From a virus, in the IMG/VR virus record IMGVR_UViG_3300012931_000004, positions 1 to 48,390 of that record: DNA of 48,390 nucleotides; one strand, 5' to 3'. The translations under genes were made by a program, and so were the position numbers. This document shows positions 32,827 to 40,265 of the stretch, in pieces. The notes below the pieces were generated by a model. That model was not told where the DNA came from and searched no databases. It saw only the letters and a program-made list of their open reading frames with translations. The number at the start of each line of letters is the position of its first letter. Within the stretch, counting starts at the first letter, position 1.

Positions 32827-32997
32827 ATGGCAGAGATCATGAGTAACGTGAAGGCGATCAAGTTGTTCTTCGAGAGTGGAGAGAATGGACGGAGGTTCAC
32901 GATGGAGGAAATGAAAGCCCTCACCATCGAAGACAGAGTTGAGCTCGGAGCGGCTTGTGCGAAAGCCCTCGGGAGTGAGATTGGAGCGGCTGTCTAA
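32827..32997 (+). CDS. Small phage protein
   Basis: The 56-residue protein begins MAEIMSNVKAIKLFFESG and continues FTMEEMKALTIEDRVELGAA. I recognise this pattern (a short helix followed by a conserved 'LT.EDR.ELG..CA..LG' region) from small early proteins of many phages with no known role. GGGAGG is seven bases before the ATG. Confidence 0.8.
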   Translation: MAEIMSNVKAIKLFFESGENGRRFTMEEMKALTIEDRVELGAACAKALGSEIGAAV

Positions 32998-33010
32998 GCC
33001 ACACTGACGA

Positions 33011-33054
33011 GACCTGAGAGGTCGAAACTGTCACTGCTTGAATAGAGTGGCAGT
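33011..33054 (+). terminator. Two small hairpins between early genes
   Basis: GACCT/AGGTC (33011-33023) and a 9-bp stem with one G-T pair (33027-33035 with 33046-33054) lie in the gap between 32997 and 33088. There is no U-run, so this may be an attenuator or mRNA-stability element rather than a full terminator. Confidence 0.35.
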
Positions 33055-33087
33055 CTGTGGTTACTAAAGAAAGGGAGGCTTAAGAAT

Positions 33088-33492
33088 ATGGACAGTACAA
33101 CAAGGGAACAGATACTCGAAAGGTGTGAGCTTATCAGATTCTGCAGGCGAGAATTGGACAGAGCGCTAGACATTCATAGATGTGACAAGACAGAATATGA
33201 TATATATATTGACAGACTTGACAGTGCAGCGAGGGAGATAGCTGTGCTAATCGACAGGATCAGGGATGTTGAGAGTCCAGCTGTTGATATACAACAGGTA
33301 ACAACTGGCAGGCTGGAAAACTGGTCATATGCACTTAACAAGCTTCATGGTGACATCTATGATGATACAAAAGAGAGGTTTACTAATGGAACCATGATCA
33401 CTACCTCAACTATCCAAAATCCACTGGATCTGAAAGAAGGTGCTTACGCACGTACCAGGAACTCAGTATATCTCCTTGGTAAGGAGGCTTAA
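33088..33492 (+). CDS. Hypothetical early protein
   Basis: The 134-residue protein begins MDSTTREQILERCELIRF and is mostly charged helix, with a helical-bundle pattern (LDRALDIHRCDKTEYDIYID). AAAGGGAGG precedes the start. Its last codons contain the AAGGAGG that serves the next gene. No family recognised. Confidence 0.75.
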   Translation: MDSTTREQILERCELIRFCRRELDRALDIHRCDKTEYDIYIDRLDSAAREIAVLIDRIRDVESPAVDIQQVTTGRLENWSYALNKLHGDIYDDTKERFTNGTMITTSTIQNPLDLKEGAYARTRNSVYLLGKEA

Positions 33493-34005
33493 GTGCACAC
33501 GACTATTCCCATATCCTCACGAATACCTATCAAGGCGTTCGCTGAGCTGGTTAGAGGGTTTCAGGCTGAGGGCTATATGCCTCGCACGAAGAGCGATGCT
33601 CTCAGCACTGCGGTTGAGAAGCTGGCGGCTCTATTTAACGCTAAGCATCGGCTTGACAAGATTGAGACGGTCCAAGAAGCGACAGATTTTCTCAGAGCAA
33701 TCGGCCTTCCACTTGAGACAAGTGAGAGGCCAATGAAAGCTGTTATAAAGGCAACTGCAGATGAGGCAATGATGCTTGAAGGTGGTTATGTGGATAATAG
33801 AGTGACGAAGCTAGCTATCGAGAGCAAACAGGCTGATATGTATGAGGTTGCAGCCAGTGCCATGAAGCGGCTTGGTCTCACGCCTCCGACGAGAGAAGAG
33901 TATGAGGCTAAGAAACAGGCGAGCAAAGCGAGCGAAGACCTTCAGGCTCATCCTGTGATGATGAGCGAAGACCGTCAGCTTACAACTGCCACCAATAGTA
34001 GGTAA
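33493..34005 (+). CDS. Ribbon-helix-helix-like protein, possible regulator
   Basis: The 170-residue protein starts at GTG with AAGGAGG seven bases upstream. The first 45 residues (TTIPISSRIPIKAFAELV, then PRTKSDALSTAVEKLA) give a strand followed by two helices, the pattern of ribbon-helix-helix DNA-binding proteins. A helical middle and a polar tail follow. It lies 11 bases before palindromic site 11, so autoregulation through that site is conceivable. The DNA-binding role is inference from secondary-structure pattern. Confidence 0.65.
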   Translation: MHTTIPISSRIPIKAFAELVRGFQAEGYMPRTKSDALSTAVEKLAALFNAKHRLDKIETVQEATDFLRAIGLPLETSERPMKAVIKATADEAMMLEGGYVDNRVTKLAIESKQADMYEVAASAMKRLGLTPPTREEYEAKKQASKASEDLQAHPVMMSEDRQLTTATNSR

Positions 34006-34016
34006 AGCTGTAACTT

Positions 34017-34033
34017 TGGTCAAAATATGAACA
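34017..34033 (-). promoter_or_regulatory. Palindromic site 11 (imperfect)
   Basis: TGGTC-AAAATAT-GAACA, flanks AACTT and TAGTTG. It follows the ribbon-helix-helix-like gene; flank asymmetry is minus-oriented in a rightward block. Confidence 0.7.
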
Positions 34034-34070
34034 TAGTTGCGGTGGCAGCAAGAGGGAGGAGGGATGAGAC

Positions 34071-34250
34071 GTGGAGACAAGAGATATGGAGCTTCTTGGT
34101 TCATGTAAGGCGGGAGATTTATATATCTCAGCAGCGAGAGATGAGATCTTGATGGTTCCAGCGAGTGGACGATCAATCACGTTTGACGCTAATCATCCTG
34201 CAGTGCAACTCATCATGAGTGGAGGGAAGGAGGGACAGAGAAATGAATAA
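34071..34250 (+). CDS. Hypothetical small protein
   Basis: The 59-residue protein starts at GTG (METRDMELLGSCKAGD), with GGAGGG upstream; an ATG five codons later is an alternative. It contains MVPASGRSITFDANHPAVQL. The end overlaps the lipoprotein start (ATGAATAA), which suggests translational coupling. Unknown function. Confidence 0.65.
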   Translation: METRDMELLGSCKAGDLYISAARDEILMVPASGRSITFDANHPAVQLIMSGGKEGQRNE

Positions 34251-34569
34251 GACAACTAACGCCTTGCTAACAGGCGCTCTGTGCCTAACGCTCGGATGCG
34301 CCTCACAGGGGACTATTGGGAAGGGCATGTGCAGGCATGAAGCCCTTTATGCTGCCACTGTGTGTGCTGAGCGATATCCTGCACGAATAGCTATCGGTCC
34401 TCCTGGACATGGACAGGCTCAGTGCTTGATAGATGGAGAGTGGAGATACACACACATGGACGGTAATGAAGTGGTCATTGCCAAGCAGGATAAGTTTATG
34501 CCTGATCGGTTCCTCTCTATCGAACAGTTCGTTAAGGTCATCAAAGATTCTTATGGGTGGCAGCAATGA
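34243..34569 (+). CDS. Putative lipoprotein with transglutaminase-like Cys/His motifs
   Basis: The 108-residue protein begins MNKTTNALLTGALCL and has a probable lipobox TLGC (Cys19), so it may be exported and lipid-anchored. The mature part has CRHEALYAA (C30, H32) and PGHGQAQCLIDGEW (H56), reminiscent of a reduced transglutaminase-like cysteine-protease fold, followed by D/E-rich strands. Phage lipoproteins in early operons often block superinfection; that role is a guess from context. The lipobox -3 residue is Thr, which is not ideal. Confidence 0.65.
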   Translation: MNKTTNALLTGALCLTLGCASQGTIGKGMCRHEALYAATVCAERYPARIAIGPPGHGQAQCLIDGEWRYTHMDGNEVVIAKQDKFMPDRFLSIEQFVKVIKDSYGWQQ

Positions 34570-34700
34570 CACATCCTTATCAAGAAGAGTTGAACAGGGC
34601 ATATCAGCAAGAGTTTGCACTCTGGGCATCAGGATATCTATGGGCCTTGGCATGGAGACAACTCTGGCAGATATGGTTCAGTGGATATATGAAGACATGA
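34566..34700 (+). CDS. Tryptophan-rich small protein
   Basis: The 44-residue protein (MTHPYQEELNRAYQQEF...) has five tryptophans in its C-terminal half (LWALAWRQLWQIWF), likely amphipathic or membrane-binding. It overlaps the lipoprotein stop (ATGA) and may act with it at the membrane. No recognised family. Confidence 0.55.
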   Translation: MTHPYQEELNRAYQQEFALWASGYLWALAWRQLWQIWFSGYMKT

Positions 34701-34720
34701 ATGAGCAGGACATAAAGATG

Positions 34721-34749
34721 TTGACAACTCCGGCATTTTATGGTATGCT
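34721..34749 (+). promoter_or_regulatory. Early promoter 3
   Basis: TTGACA (34721-34726), 17 bases, TATGCT (34744-34749). The spacer begins ACTC and ends TATGG, as in the promoter at 32489. A 27-codon frame (34697-34780) runs through it and is probably not a gene. It serves the gene at 34784. Confidence 0.75.
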
Positions 34750-34783
34750 GGTTTTTATAAATAATAACAAGGAGGCTTAAACT

Positions 34784-35395
34784 ATGAGCAAGTTAAAAGT
34801 TGGTGATAAGGTTAAGGTCCTGAACGATCCTGTTTACATTTCAAGTCGTAAGGAGAGATTCTCGAAAATGCACGTATGTATGATGTTTCCTGAGCATATG
34901 ATAGGAATGACTGGAACGGTAGATGAAATCTCTCATGCACCTTCAGCAGCGTGGGTAAAGCTGAAAGAAACAGGAATCGCCTACCTTCCTGAGGACCTTG
35001 AAAAGGTATCAACCAGAAACATCATCGAGATCGACTACTGCACAATCGACAAAGAGACAGTTGTGATAACTGCCATAAGGAATCTGCTAACACCAAGAGG
35101 AATAGATGAGCGATATGGACCTATTGTTTCAGAACTCTATGCCAAAAGCAGATACAGAATACACAGAGGTGGCATTGGTGAAGTTGTTTTCAAGCCGATT
35201 ATTTTCTCCAAAGAACCACGCCTGCGTATTCCATTTCTTCCTCACAGAACAGACAGACTCACATTCAACAAGATGATCCAGTATATGAAGGCCGCGGGAG
35301 ATTGCCTTGTCCAGGCGATCAGAAGAGCAAAAGAGATAGAGGCATCTGTTAAAGCGGACATCCAGGGAAAGAAGATCAAAACAGTTATCATCTGA
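34784..35395 (+). CDS. Hypothetical early protein with SH3-like N-terminus
   Basis: The 203-residue protein begins MSKLKVGDKVKVLNDP, with MIGMTGTVDEISHAPSAAWV, a KOW/SH3-like beta barrel pattern to about residue 75. A basic helical C-terminal domain ends KADIQGKKIKTVII. AAGGAGG precedes the start, just after early promoter 3. It may bind nucleic acid or a host complex. Confidence 0.75.
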   Translation: MSKLKVGDKVKVLNDPVYISSRKERFSKMHVCMMFPEHMIGMTGTVDEISHAPSAAWVKLKETGIAYLPEDLEKVSTRNIIEIDYCTIDKETVVITAIRNLLTPRGIDERYGPIVSELYAKSRYRIHRGGIGEVVFKPIIFSKEPRLRIPFLPHRTDRLTFNKMIQYMKAAGDCLVQAIRRAKEIEASVKADIQGKKIKTVII

Positions 35396-35409
35396 CGAGG
35401 AGGCCTATC

Positions 35410-35655
35410 ATGGCAAAGCCTTACTTAAACGAACCGCTCACGATATGGGAGGCAATCCTCGCAGCCTGTGTTGGAGCGGTTTTTGCATTCTTGCTCCTAT
35501 CAGCACTTGTGAATCTGCCAAGGTTTGAGTATCGGGAGGGAGCGAGAGCTGCAACTCAGCAAGAAAGCAAGCAGATGAAAAAGCTCGGACGTGACGCTAT
35601 TGAGGCGTCTATTATTGATAAGATGGTTGAGAGAGAAAGGAGAGGTGAGAGATGA
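35410..35655 (+). CDS. Single-pass membrane protein
   Basis: The 81-residue protein has one transmembrane helix (AILAACVGAVFAFLLLSALV) near residues 15-34 and a charged cytoplasmic-type helix. GAGGAGG lies upstream. Its end overlaps the next start. Unknown function; possible envelope-directed early protein. Confidence 0.75.
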   Translation: MAKPYLNEPLTIWEAILAACVGAVFAFLLLSALVNLPRFEYREGARAATQQESKQMKKLGRDAIEASIIDKMVERERRGER

Positions 35656-35945
35656 ACTGCATAAACACACGCGCAGCAGATGAAGTTCTCGAACTCCAGT
35701 TTGAGTTCTTACAGGAACAGAGAGATCAGCGAGAACGAGAGCTCTTAGAGCAGCGAGAGGAAGCTATCCAGCAGATGCTCGAACGATGCAAGACTTGTCT
35801 CTATGCTGATACAGATGGAGACGAACCTATCTGTCTGGCCTTGGGAACCACACTCATTCATATGACTCCTGAAGAGTGTGAGGACTGTTATGAACGAGGA
35901 GATCTTGCTGACAAGGCAGCGGAAGAAGAGGAGGTTAGCCAATGA
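35652..35945 (+). CDS. Coiled-coil protein with cysteine cluster
   Basis: The 97-residue protein has a strongly charged coiled coil (residues about 14-45) and then CKTCLYADTDGDEPIC and CEDC, four to five cysteines that may bind zinc. ATGA couplings lie at both ends. Unknown function. Confidence 0.7.
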   Translation: MNCINTRAADEVLELQFEFLQEQRDQRERELLEQREEAIQQMLERCKTCLYADTDGDEPICLALGTTLIHMTPEECEDCYERGDLADKAAEEEEVSQ

Positions 35946-36151
35946 TAAAAATGAAGATGCGTCGATCAGCTGTTAATACTACTACAGTATGCTATAGACC
36001 TGAGAAAACTGAGGTAGGCAAACAGCACGAGTTAAGAGAGATAGGTCACTTAATCAAGTATATACCTTTCAAGAGAGAAAGTGTAAGAGATGGTAAGACC
36101 AGTAAGTGGCCTATGTTTATAAATGTAGAAATTGAAGAGGTGGATGAATAA
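35942..36151 (+). CDS. Hypothetical small protein
   Basis: The 69-residue, basic protein begins MIKMKMRRSAVNTTTV. The start is coupled to the previous gene (ATGA). The C-terminus is acidic (INVEIEEVDE). No motif recognised. Confidence 0.65.
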   Translation: MIKMKMRRSAVNTTTVCYRPEKTEVGKQHELREIGHLIKYIPFKRESVRDGKTSKWPMFINVEIEEVDE

Positions 36152-36218
36152 GATATGGCCACAACTACTCTTGTATGCAGCATTAGCAGGAGTATTGTGG
36201 CTACTCATTAAATGCTGA
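36144..36218 (+). CDS. Membrane microprotein
   Basis: The 24-residue frame (MNKIWPQLLLYAALAGVLWL...) is one hydrophobic helix with GAGGTGG directly before the ATG and a stop overlap with the upstream gene. Such microproteins occur in phage early regions. The alternative is a chance frame. Confidence 0.45.
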   Translation: MNKIWPQLLLYAALAGVLWLLIKC

Positions 36219-36242
36219 AAGGAAAGGTGGAGGTGAAACATC

Positions 36243-36707
36243 ATGGAAGAAAATCAGCTAAAAATAGAGTTAGAGGCAGTTATCAACTCAAGCACATTTA
36301 ACAGATCTATGCTCACAGCCTTGCTAAATAGTGTGGCTAAGGAGCAAGCAACAGACGGAACTGTCAAGAAGCCCAAACCAACAGGTGGACCATGCACAGT
36401 TTACAAAACCATCAAGCGTATCTACACCTGTACTCACTGTGGGCATATGTTCTCGTCAACAGTTGAACTAAAGCAGGGCGAGAGCGTTCCCTGTATGTCT
36501 CCAACAGGACGAGTGGTTATCATCACAAGCGAAAGTCCTGCTGAGATCAACGTGGCGACCAGCTCCTGTGATCACTGCCCTCAATATATCCATTTTATGG
36601 AGAGAGAGGAACTCGAGAGGCGCTATATGGAGCTGCTCCGGGAAAGCAGATTTAAGATTAACTTTGCTCAAAAATTGAACATAGAGGAGGTTACGATAAG
36701 GATATGA
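36243..36707 (+). CDS. Zinc-ribbon early protein
   Basis: The 154-residue protein has YTCTHCGHMF, then CMSPTGR and SSCDHCPQYIH, forming a probable zinc ribbon (residues about 60-120) flanked by charged helices. It begins after GGAGGTGAAACATC. Its last codons contain palindromic site 12. A small regulator or inhibitor is possible; no specific function can be assigned. Confidence 0.7.
   Translation: MEENQLKIELEAVINSSTFNRSMLTALLNSVAKEQATDGTVKKPKPTGGPCTVYKTIKRIYTCTHCGHMFSSTVELKQGESVPCMSPTGRVVIITSESPAEINVATSSCDHCPQYIHFMEREELERRYMELLRESRFKINFAQKLNIEEVTIRI
36665..36681 (-). promoter_or_regulatory. Palindromic site 12 (inside the end of a gene)
   Basis: TGCTC-AAAAATT-GAACA, flanks AACTT and TAGAGGAGG. 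It encodes AQKLN near the end of the upstream gene, and the flank merges into the GAGGAGG ribosome site of the gene at 36704. Confidence 0.85.
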
Positions 36708-37057
36708 AACTGTCATTTCCGACGAAAGAGAATCACAAGGCTCTCTGGCTTTGGTTGGCGAAGAATCCAGAGAGGGACAGGCGAGAGTGGCCAGGATTTG
36801 AGACTATCAGGAAGCTAACAGGTAAAGAGTTTTACTGTAATTGCTTCCTCTGTGAAGACCCTTTTTTTAGTGCAGACTGTTTCAATAATTGCCCTTTACA
36901 CGGGTGTCACGGAGGTACAAGAGTCTTTGTTATGTGGGATACTGTCAAAGATAGTATAGAGAAGGCTCGCCTCGCCACCCTGATCGCAAACTGCTTTGAA
37001 ACTCTCGTAACAAAGGAGGCCGTAGACAACATTATCAATGGTGATGAAAGGTGTTGA
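36704..37057 (+). CDS. Zinc-binding early protein
   Basis: The 117-residue protein starts MKLSFPTKENHKALWLWL and has FYCNCFLCEDPFF, FNNCPLHGCHGG, a C4-type cluster (residues about 45-75). I recognise this layout ('WLWL...NP..K..WP', then a cysteine cluster, then W) from small phage proteins of unknown role. It overlaps the upstream gene by four bases. Confidence 0.75.
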   Translation: MKLSFPTKENHKALWLWLAKNPERDRREWPGFETIRKLTGKEFYCNCFLCEDPFFSADCFNNCPLHGCHGGTRVFVMWDTVKDSIEKARLATLIANCFETLVTKEAVDNIINGDERC

Positions 37058-37082
37058 CATCTTCCCCAATACGTGTCAATAT
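37054..37082 (+). promoter_or_regulatory. Possible early promoter 4
   Basis: TTGACA (37054-37059) with a poor -10 (CAATAT at 17 bases). TGTCAA follows, making an inverted repeat, and a CCCATA/TATGGG hairpin lies just downstream. It could serve the gene at 37140. Confidence 0.4.
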
Positions 37083-37139
37083 GTCCCATAACAGCGGCGC
37101 TATGGGCGCTAGCAAAACAAAGAAAGAGGAGGTTTAAGA

Positions 37140-37526
37140 ATGGCAAAGGTTGAAGTTAAGGCAAAGACTCCGAAGACAGGGAAGGAAGCGACTATCTTGG
37201 TTGATCTGGGAGAGAATGCAGTTGACGCCATCGAGCGTTTCGGTGACGCAGTCGTCTTCTCTAACTACATTGCGAACCAGAAAGTCAACGTGCAGGCTGG
37301 CATGAGACGGCATCTCGACGCCGGTAAGTCCCAGGCTGAGATCCAGACGGTTTATGACACCTACAAGCCCGGCGTCACGATGGATCGAGTGGTTGATCCT
37401 ATGGTGACTCTTGCGAATCGCCTGTCGAAACTCTCGGAAGAGGATCAGCTGAAAGCTATCGAAGAGCTGAAAGCCCGCGTGGTTCGTGGTGGCTCTATCC
37501 AGGCCGACGCCGGAGAGGACGAGTAA
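37140..37526 (+). CDS. Hypothetical protein
   Basis: The 128-residue protein begins MAKVEVKAKTPKTGKEATIL; a beta-type N-terminus is followed by VVFSNYIANQKVNVQAGMRRHL and a helical, acidic tail. The architecture is like the first early gene at 31690 (beta start, then 'helix, basic patch, helices'), and both are preceded by a promoter-like sequence. No family recognised. Confidence 0.75.
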   Translation: MAKVEVKAKTPKTGKEATILVDLGENAVDAIERFGDAVVFSNYIANQKVNVQAGMRRHLDAGKSQAEIQTVYDTYKPGVTMDRVVDPMVTLANRLSKLSEEDQLKAIEELKARVVRGGSIQADAGEDE

Positions 37527-37538
37527 CACCTTCCCAAA

Positions 37539-37596
37539 CGTCAGTTCTCGGGGGTCTGACGACTAAACAAAACCCTCCTTCGGCTTGATAAGGAGG
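37539..37596 (+). terminator. Tandem hairpins, terminator-like
   Basis: CGTCAG/CTGACG (37539-37561) is followed by CCTCCTT/AAGGAGG (37574-37596). The second right arm is itself a Shine-Dalgarno sequence, followed eight bases later by ATG-CGG-TGA. The rest of 37597-37813 holds no gene, only an isolated TATGAT at 37649 and a GTGGGATTT motif like those in the control region. Confidence 0.5.
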
Positions 37597-37813
37597 TGTT
37601 GCTTATGCGGTGACCTTCAGATATAAAGCAAATCTCAATTGGTTGTAGTATGATGTTTGTCGAGAGGGAGGTAAGTGACAGATGATAACGCTTATCTCCC
37701 TCTTTCAAAAGCTTATAAATGTGGGATTTCCTGGGAAGTTGTGTTCTTTATCAGACACCTAACCAGTAACAACTGAGATGTCTGCTAAACAACATAACAA
37801 AGGGAGGATGACC

Positions 37814-37993
37814 ATGACTTACGAACAGTTTATTCAAAACTTGGCAGGGCGGTTTGCTATAAAGATTCCTTTCTACATGATGAAGTTTCGACCAAATCTT
37901 CATGTTAAACTAAGCACCATCAAATACAAGCGTCATCAAGGCGCTAAAGAGAAAGCCCGCCGACTTCGGCAGATGGAGGCGAGACATGTCTAA
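37814..37993 (+). CDS. Hypothetical basic small protein
   Basis: The 59-residue, very basic protein begins MTYEQFIQNLAGRFAIKI. The second of two ATGs is chosen since GGAGG is six bases upstream. The C-terminus (KEKARRLRQMEARHV) suggests nucleic-acid contact. It overlaps the next gene by eight bases. Confidence 0.65.
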   Translation: MTYEQFIQNLAGRFAIKIPFYMMKFRPNLHVKLSTIKYKRHQGAKEKARRLRQMEARHV

Positions 37994-38279
37994 TAGAGCG
38001 TTTAGCTTTACATTATTTGCAACCTTAGTCCGCAGCCATATCGAGAACTACACTGTCCCACAGTATGGTGATGCTCCTGATGACCAGATCGAGCAGTGGA
38101 CACCTGAACAGTGTATGGACTCCATCAAGCGTTACTGCAACCGTTTTGGGAGCGGGAGGCGTGGGAGGATAGAGGAGCTGAGGGACATGGTTAAGGTTGC
38201 CCACCTCGCTCAGATTACGTTTGATAAGATGAAACCCACAATAGAAGAAGTAGCAGCTATCAGAGAAGGGAGGTTATAA
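37986..38279 (+). CDS. Hypothetical early protein
   Basis: The 97-residue protein begins MSNRAFSFTLFATLVRSHIE and contains IEQWTPEQCMDSIKRYCNRF and then GRRGRIEELRDMVKVAHLAQ. This pattern is familiar from small proteins in phage early regions; the function is unknown. The start is translationally coupled to the upstream gene. Confidence 0.75.
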   Translation: MSNRAFSFTLFATLVRSHIENYTVPQYGDAPDDQIEQWTPEQCMDSIKRYCNRFGSGRRGRIEELRDMVKVAHLAQITFDKMKPTIEEVAAIREGRL

Positions 38280-38281
38280 GC

Positions 38282-38440
38282 ATGATAGTCGAACTCACCC
38301 TGAAGAAAGATGAAAACTGCCTGGGCCTCAAGTACGACCACTACACCTTCGGGAATGTGCATACTGCTATAAACGGTGGGCTGTATATCGAAAAGGGACA
38401 GGAAGTGCCAGAGCAGATAATTCTTAAGATGAAGGAGTAA
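38282..38440 (+). CDS. Hypothetical small protein
   Basis: The 52-residue, beta-type protein begins MIVELTLKKDENCLGLKYD and contains GGLYIEKGQEVPEQIILKM. GGGAGG precedes the start, which lies two bases after the upstream stop. No function recognised. Confidence 0.7.
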   Translation: MIVELTLKKDENCLGLKYDHYTFGNVHTAINGGLYIEKGQEVPEQIILKMKE

Positions 38441-38444
38441 AGTT

Positions 38445-38738
38445 ATGAAAACAACTACATACAAATGTGACAGGTGTGGAAACTCTGATATAACAAATAC
38501 TATAAAGATAGAAAGAGTAGGAGTCTTTGTAGGATGGTACAAAAAAGAGTACAGCTCTATGGATAATGGAGTTACTCAAGTATCTCTCGAGAAAGATTGG
38601 TGCTTGAAGTGTAGAACTGAGACAGGTCTCATAAGAAAGGAAAAAGAAGATGAGACCAAACAAGTACCAATAACTCTAGAAGATATGGTAAGGGAAATAG
38701 CATACGACGCTGCTTGTGAAGCTATCCAAAATAGGTGA
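38445..38738 (+). CDS. Zinc-ribbon small protein
   Basis: The 97-residue protein has YKCDRCGNSDI and CLKCRTETGL, two CxxC pairs 45 residues apart, and an acidic helical tail (ITLEDMVREIAYDAACEAI). Probably binds one zinc. It directly precedes the ligase gene. Confidence 0.7.
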   Translation: MKTTTYKCDRCGNSDITNTIKIERVGVFVGWYKKEYSSMDNGVTQVSLEKDWCLKCRTETGLIRKEKEDETKQVPITLEDMVREIAYDAACEAIQNR

Positions 38739-38743
38739 CAGAC

Positions 38744-39652
38744 ATGAGCAAGCGATCTGGCATCATGCTAGCCTATCCCTTCGAGGAAAAGCGTCTCTCG
38801 AAGTGGAAACCTCCTTATATTCTACAACCAAAACTCGACGGGGAGCGCTGCCGTGCGGTCGTAGACAATGAGGGCTTCGTAACGCTCTTGTCAAGCTCAG
38901 AGGCCGTTATCGAAAGCGTCCCTCATATCAACAAGGCGATAGAGAACCTCCACCTCCGCTCTGTCGAACTTGATGGCGAGCTATATATCCACGGCGCCCC
39001 GTTCGAGTTTATTGAATCTGTAGTTTCAAGAACTGTCAACATGCACAGCGATGCAAGGCTGGTTGAGTATCATGCTTTCGATGTTGTTTCAGCTGATATG
39101 CAAGCAGCGAGGGTTAGTAATCTCCTTAACATTCTTGACCATAGACAGACAGGTATGAACTTTGGGGCACTCCAGGTTGTCCCTTCTCGACTGGTCTATA
39201 CTCTCGATGAAATCATGAGTGCACTTGATGAGTACAAGAGTGCAGGATATGAAGGGTTTGTTATCAGAGAGGCGAGTGCTTCTTATGTGAGAAAACGGTC
39301 TACGCAGATAATGAAGTTTAAGCCAAGGAAGGAGGATCTATATGAGATTGTTGGATGGGCAGAAGAAATATCTATTGCTGGAGTACCAAAGAACAGTCTC
39401 GGAGCCCTTATCTGTGGGTCAGACTTTGGGATGCCCCTGCTCTATAACTGGCCTGGAAAGCTGCCAGACGGATACTTTAGTATTGGATCAGGTAGCTTAC
39501 TTACGAGAGGAAATAGACAGAGCCTGTGGGATGCTAGAGAGAATCTTACGAGGAAGACGGCTCGTGTTAAGTATCAACACCTCACCCACAGAAGAGGAGT
39601 CCCTCGGTTCCCCGTGATAGTTGAAATTGTTGATCCTTTGCTCAAAAATTGA
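38744..39652 (+). CDS. ATP-dependent DNA ligase
   Basis: The 302-residue ligase has the adenylation motif KLDGER with catalytic Lys30, VELDGELYI (motif III), GYEGFVIR (motif IV) and IMKFKPRKED (motif V), followed by an OB-fold-like C-terminus. It seals nicks in replication and recombination. The ATG at 38744 is chosen because AGGTGA lies five bases upstream; the frame is open from a GTG at 38735. Its last codons overlap palindromic site 13. Confidence 0.9.
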   Translation: MSKRSGIMLAYPFEEKRLSKWKPPYILQPKLDGERCRAVVDNEGFVTLLSSSEAVIESVPHINKAIENLHLRSVELDGELYIHGAPFEFIESVVSRTVNMHSDARLVEYHAFDVVSADMQAARVSNLLNILDHRQTGMNFGALQVVPSRLVYTLDEIMSALDEYKSAGYEGFVIREASASYVRKRSTQIMKFKPRKEDLYEIVGWAEEISIAGVPKNSLGALICGSDFGMPLLYNWPGKLPDGYFSIGSGSLLTRGNRQSLWDARENLTRKTARVKYQHLTHRRGVPRFPVIVEIVDPLLKN

Positions 39653-39655
39653 ACA
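39639..39655 (-). promoter_or_regulatory. Palindromic site 13 (across the ligase stop)
   Basis: TGCTC-AAAAATT-GAACA, flanks CTT and TAG. It spans the ligase stop codon and differs in one arm base from perfect symmetry. Confidence 0.8.
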
Positions 39656-39676
39656 TAGATTTTGGAGAGGCATAGT

Positions 39677-39844
39677 ATGAACTTTGAAATTACATATACT
39701 GATCCAGAAACACAGGAAACAATAACTGTAAATCATGCGTTTGAAGATAGTAAAGACCCTAATATTTCTGCAAGAGAATGGGCAGAGGATTACGCTTATA
39801 GTCTTGCGGATAAAGGTTGGCATAAAGTGGAGGAGGCCAAATGA
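39677..39844 (+). CDS. Hypothetical small protein
   Basis: The 55-residue protein begins MNFEITYTDPETQETITVNH, beta hairpin then an acidic helix. GGAGAGG lies six bases upstream. The end overlaps the next start (ATGA). Function unknown. Confidence 0.65.
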   Translation: MNFEITYTDPETQETITVNHAFEDSKDPNISAREWAEDYAYSLADKGWHKVEEAK

Positions 39845-40265
39845 ATGCTGACAACTACGCCAGCCTTGAGGCAAGCCAAGCGCTTGTGAAGGCGGGGATT
39901 GTGATAGAACGGGATACAAGCAGGTTTTGCCTTTGGTATCATGGCGACGAACTATATATGCACGTAAATCACGAATGGCTGTACAGGGTCAGGGACATGT
40001 TCAGGGTGTACGAACCAAACATAAACATATCTTTGCCTGGCGCAATTCCTTGTTATACTTGGGCTGAGATGTGGAGGGAGTTGCCCTATCACATGGATGG
40101 ATATGGGAGCTTATGGTTACTAACGGGAATCGTCCCGGCACTCTTTACTGTGGATACCGCAAGGGATTAGCTACAAGGGAACCATTGTTTGTTGACTACG
40201 ACAATCCAACCGATGCGCTTATCCACCTTCGCATCTGGCTGAAGGAGAAAGGAGAGAAGGGATGA
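39841..40265 (+). pseudogene. Probable frameshifted gene (phage small-protein family)
   Basis: A frame from 39841 runs to a stop at 40170 and includes SLEASQALVKAGIVIERD and IPCYTWAEMWRELP. A second frame, one base back, continues at about 40100 with GTLYCGYRKGLATREPLF and NPTDALIHLRIWLKEKGEKG to 40265. The two parts together match a known type of phage protein ('TWAEMWRELP ... YR ... NPTDAL..L..W'). The second part has no ribosome site of its own. A one-base change near 40085-40110 or programmed slippage would explain it; no classic slippery heptamer is visible. Confidence 0.55.

Noticed and set aside
34697-34780. 27-codon frame overlapping early promoter 3
   Set aside because: It runs through the promoter and has no ribosome site of its own; likely chance.
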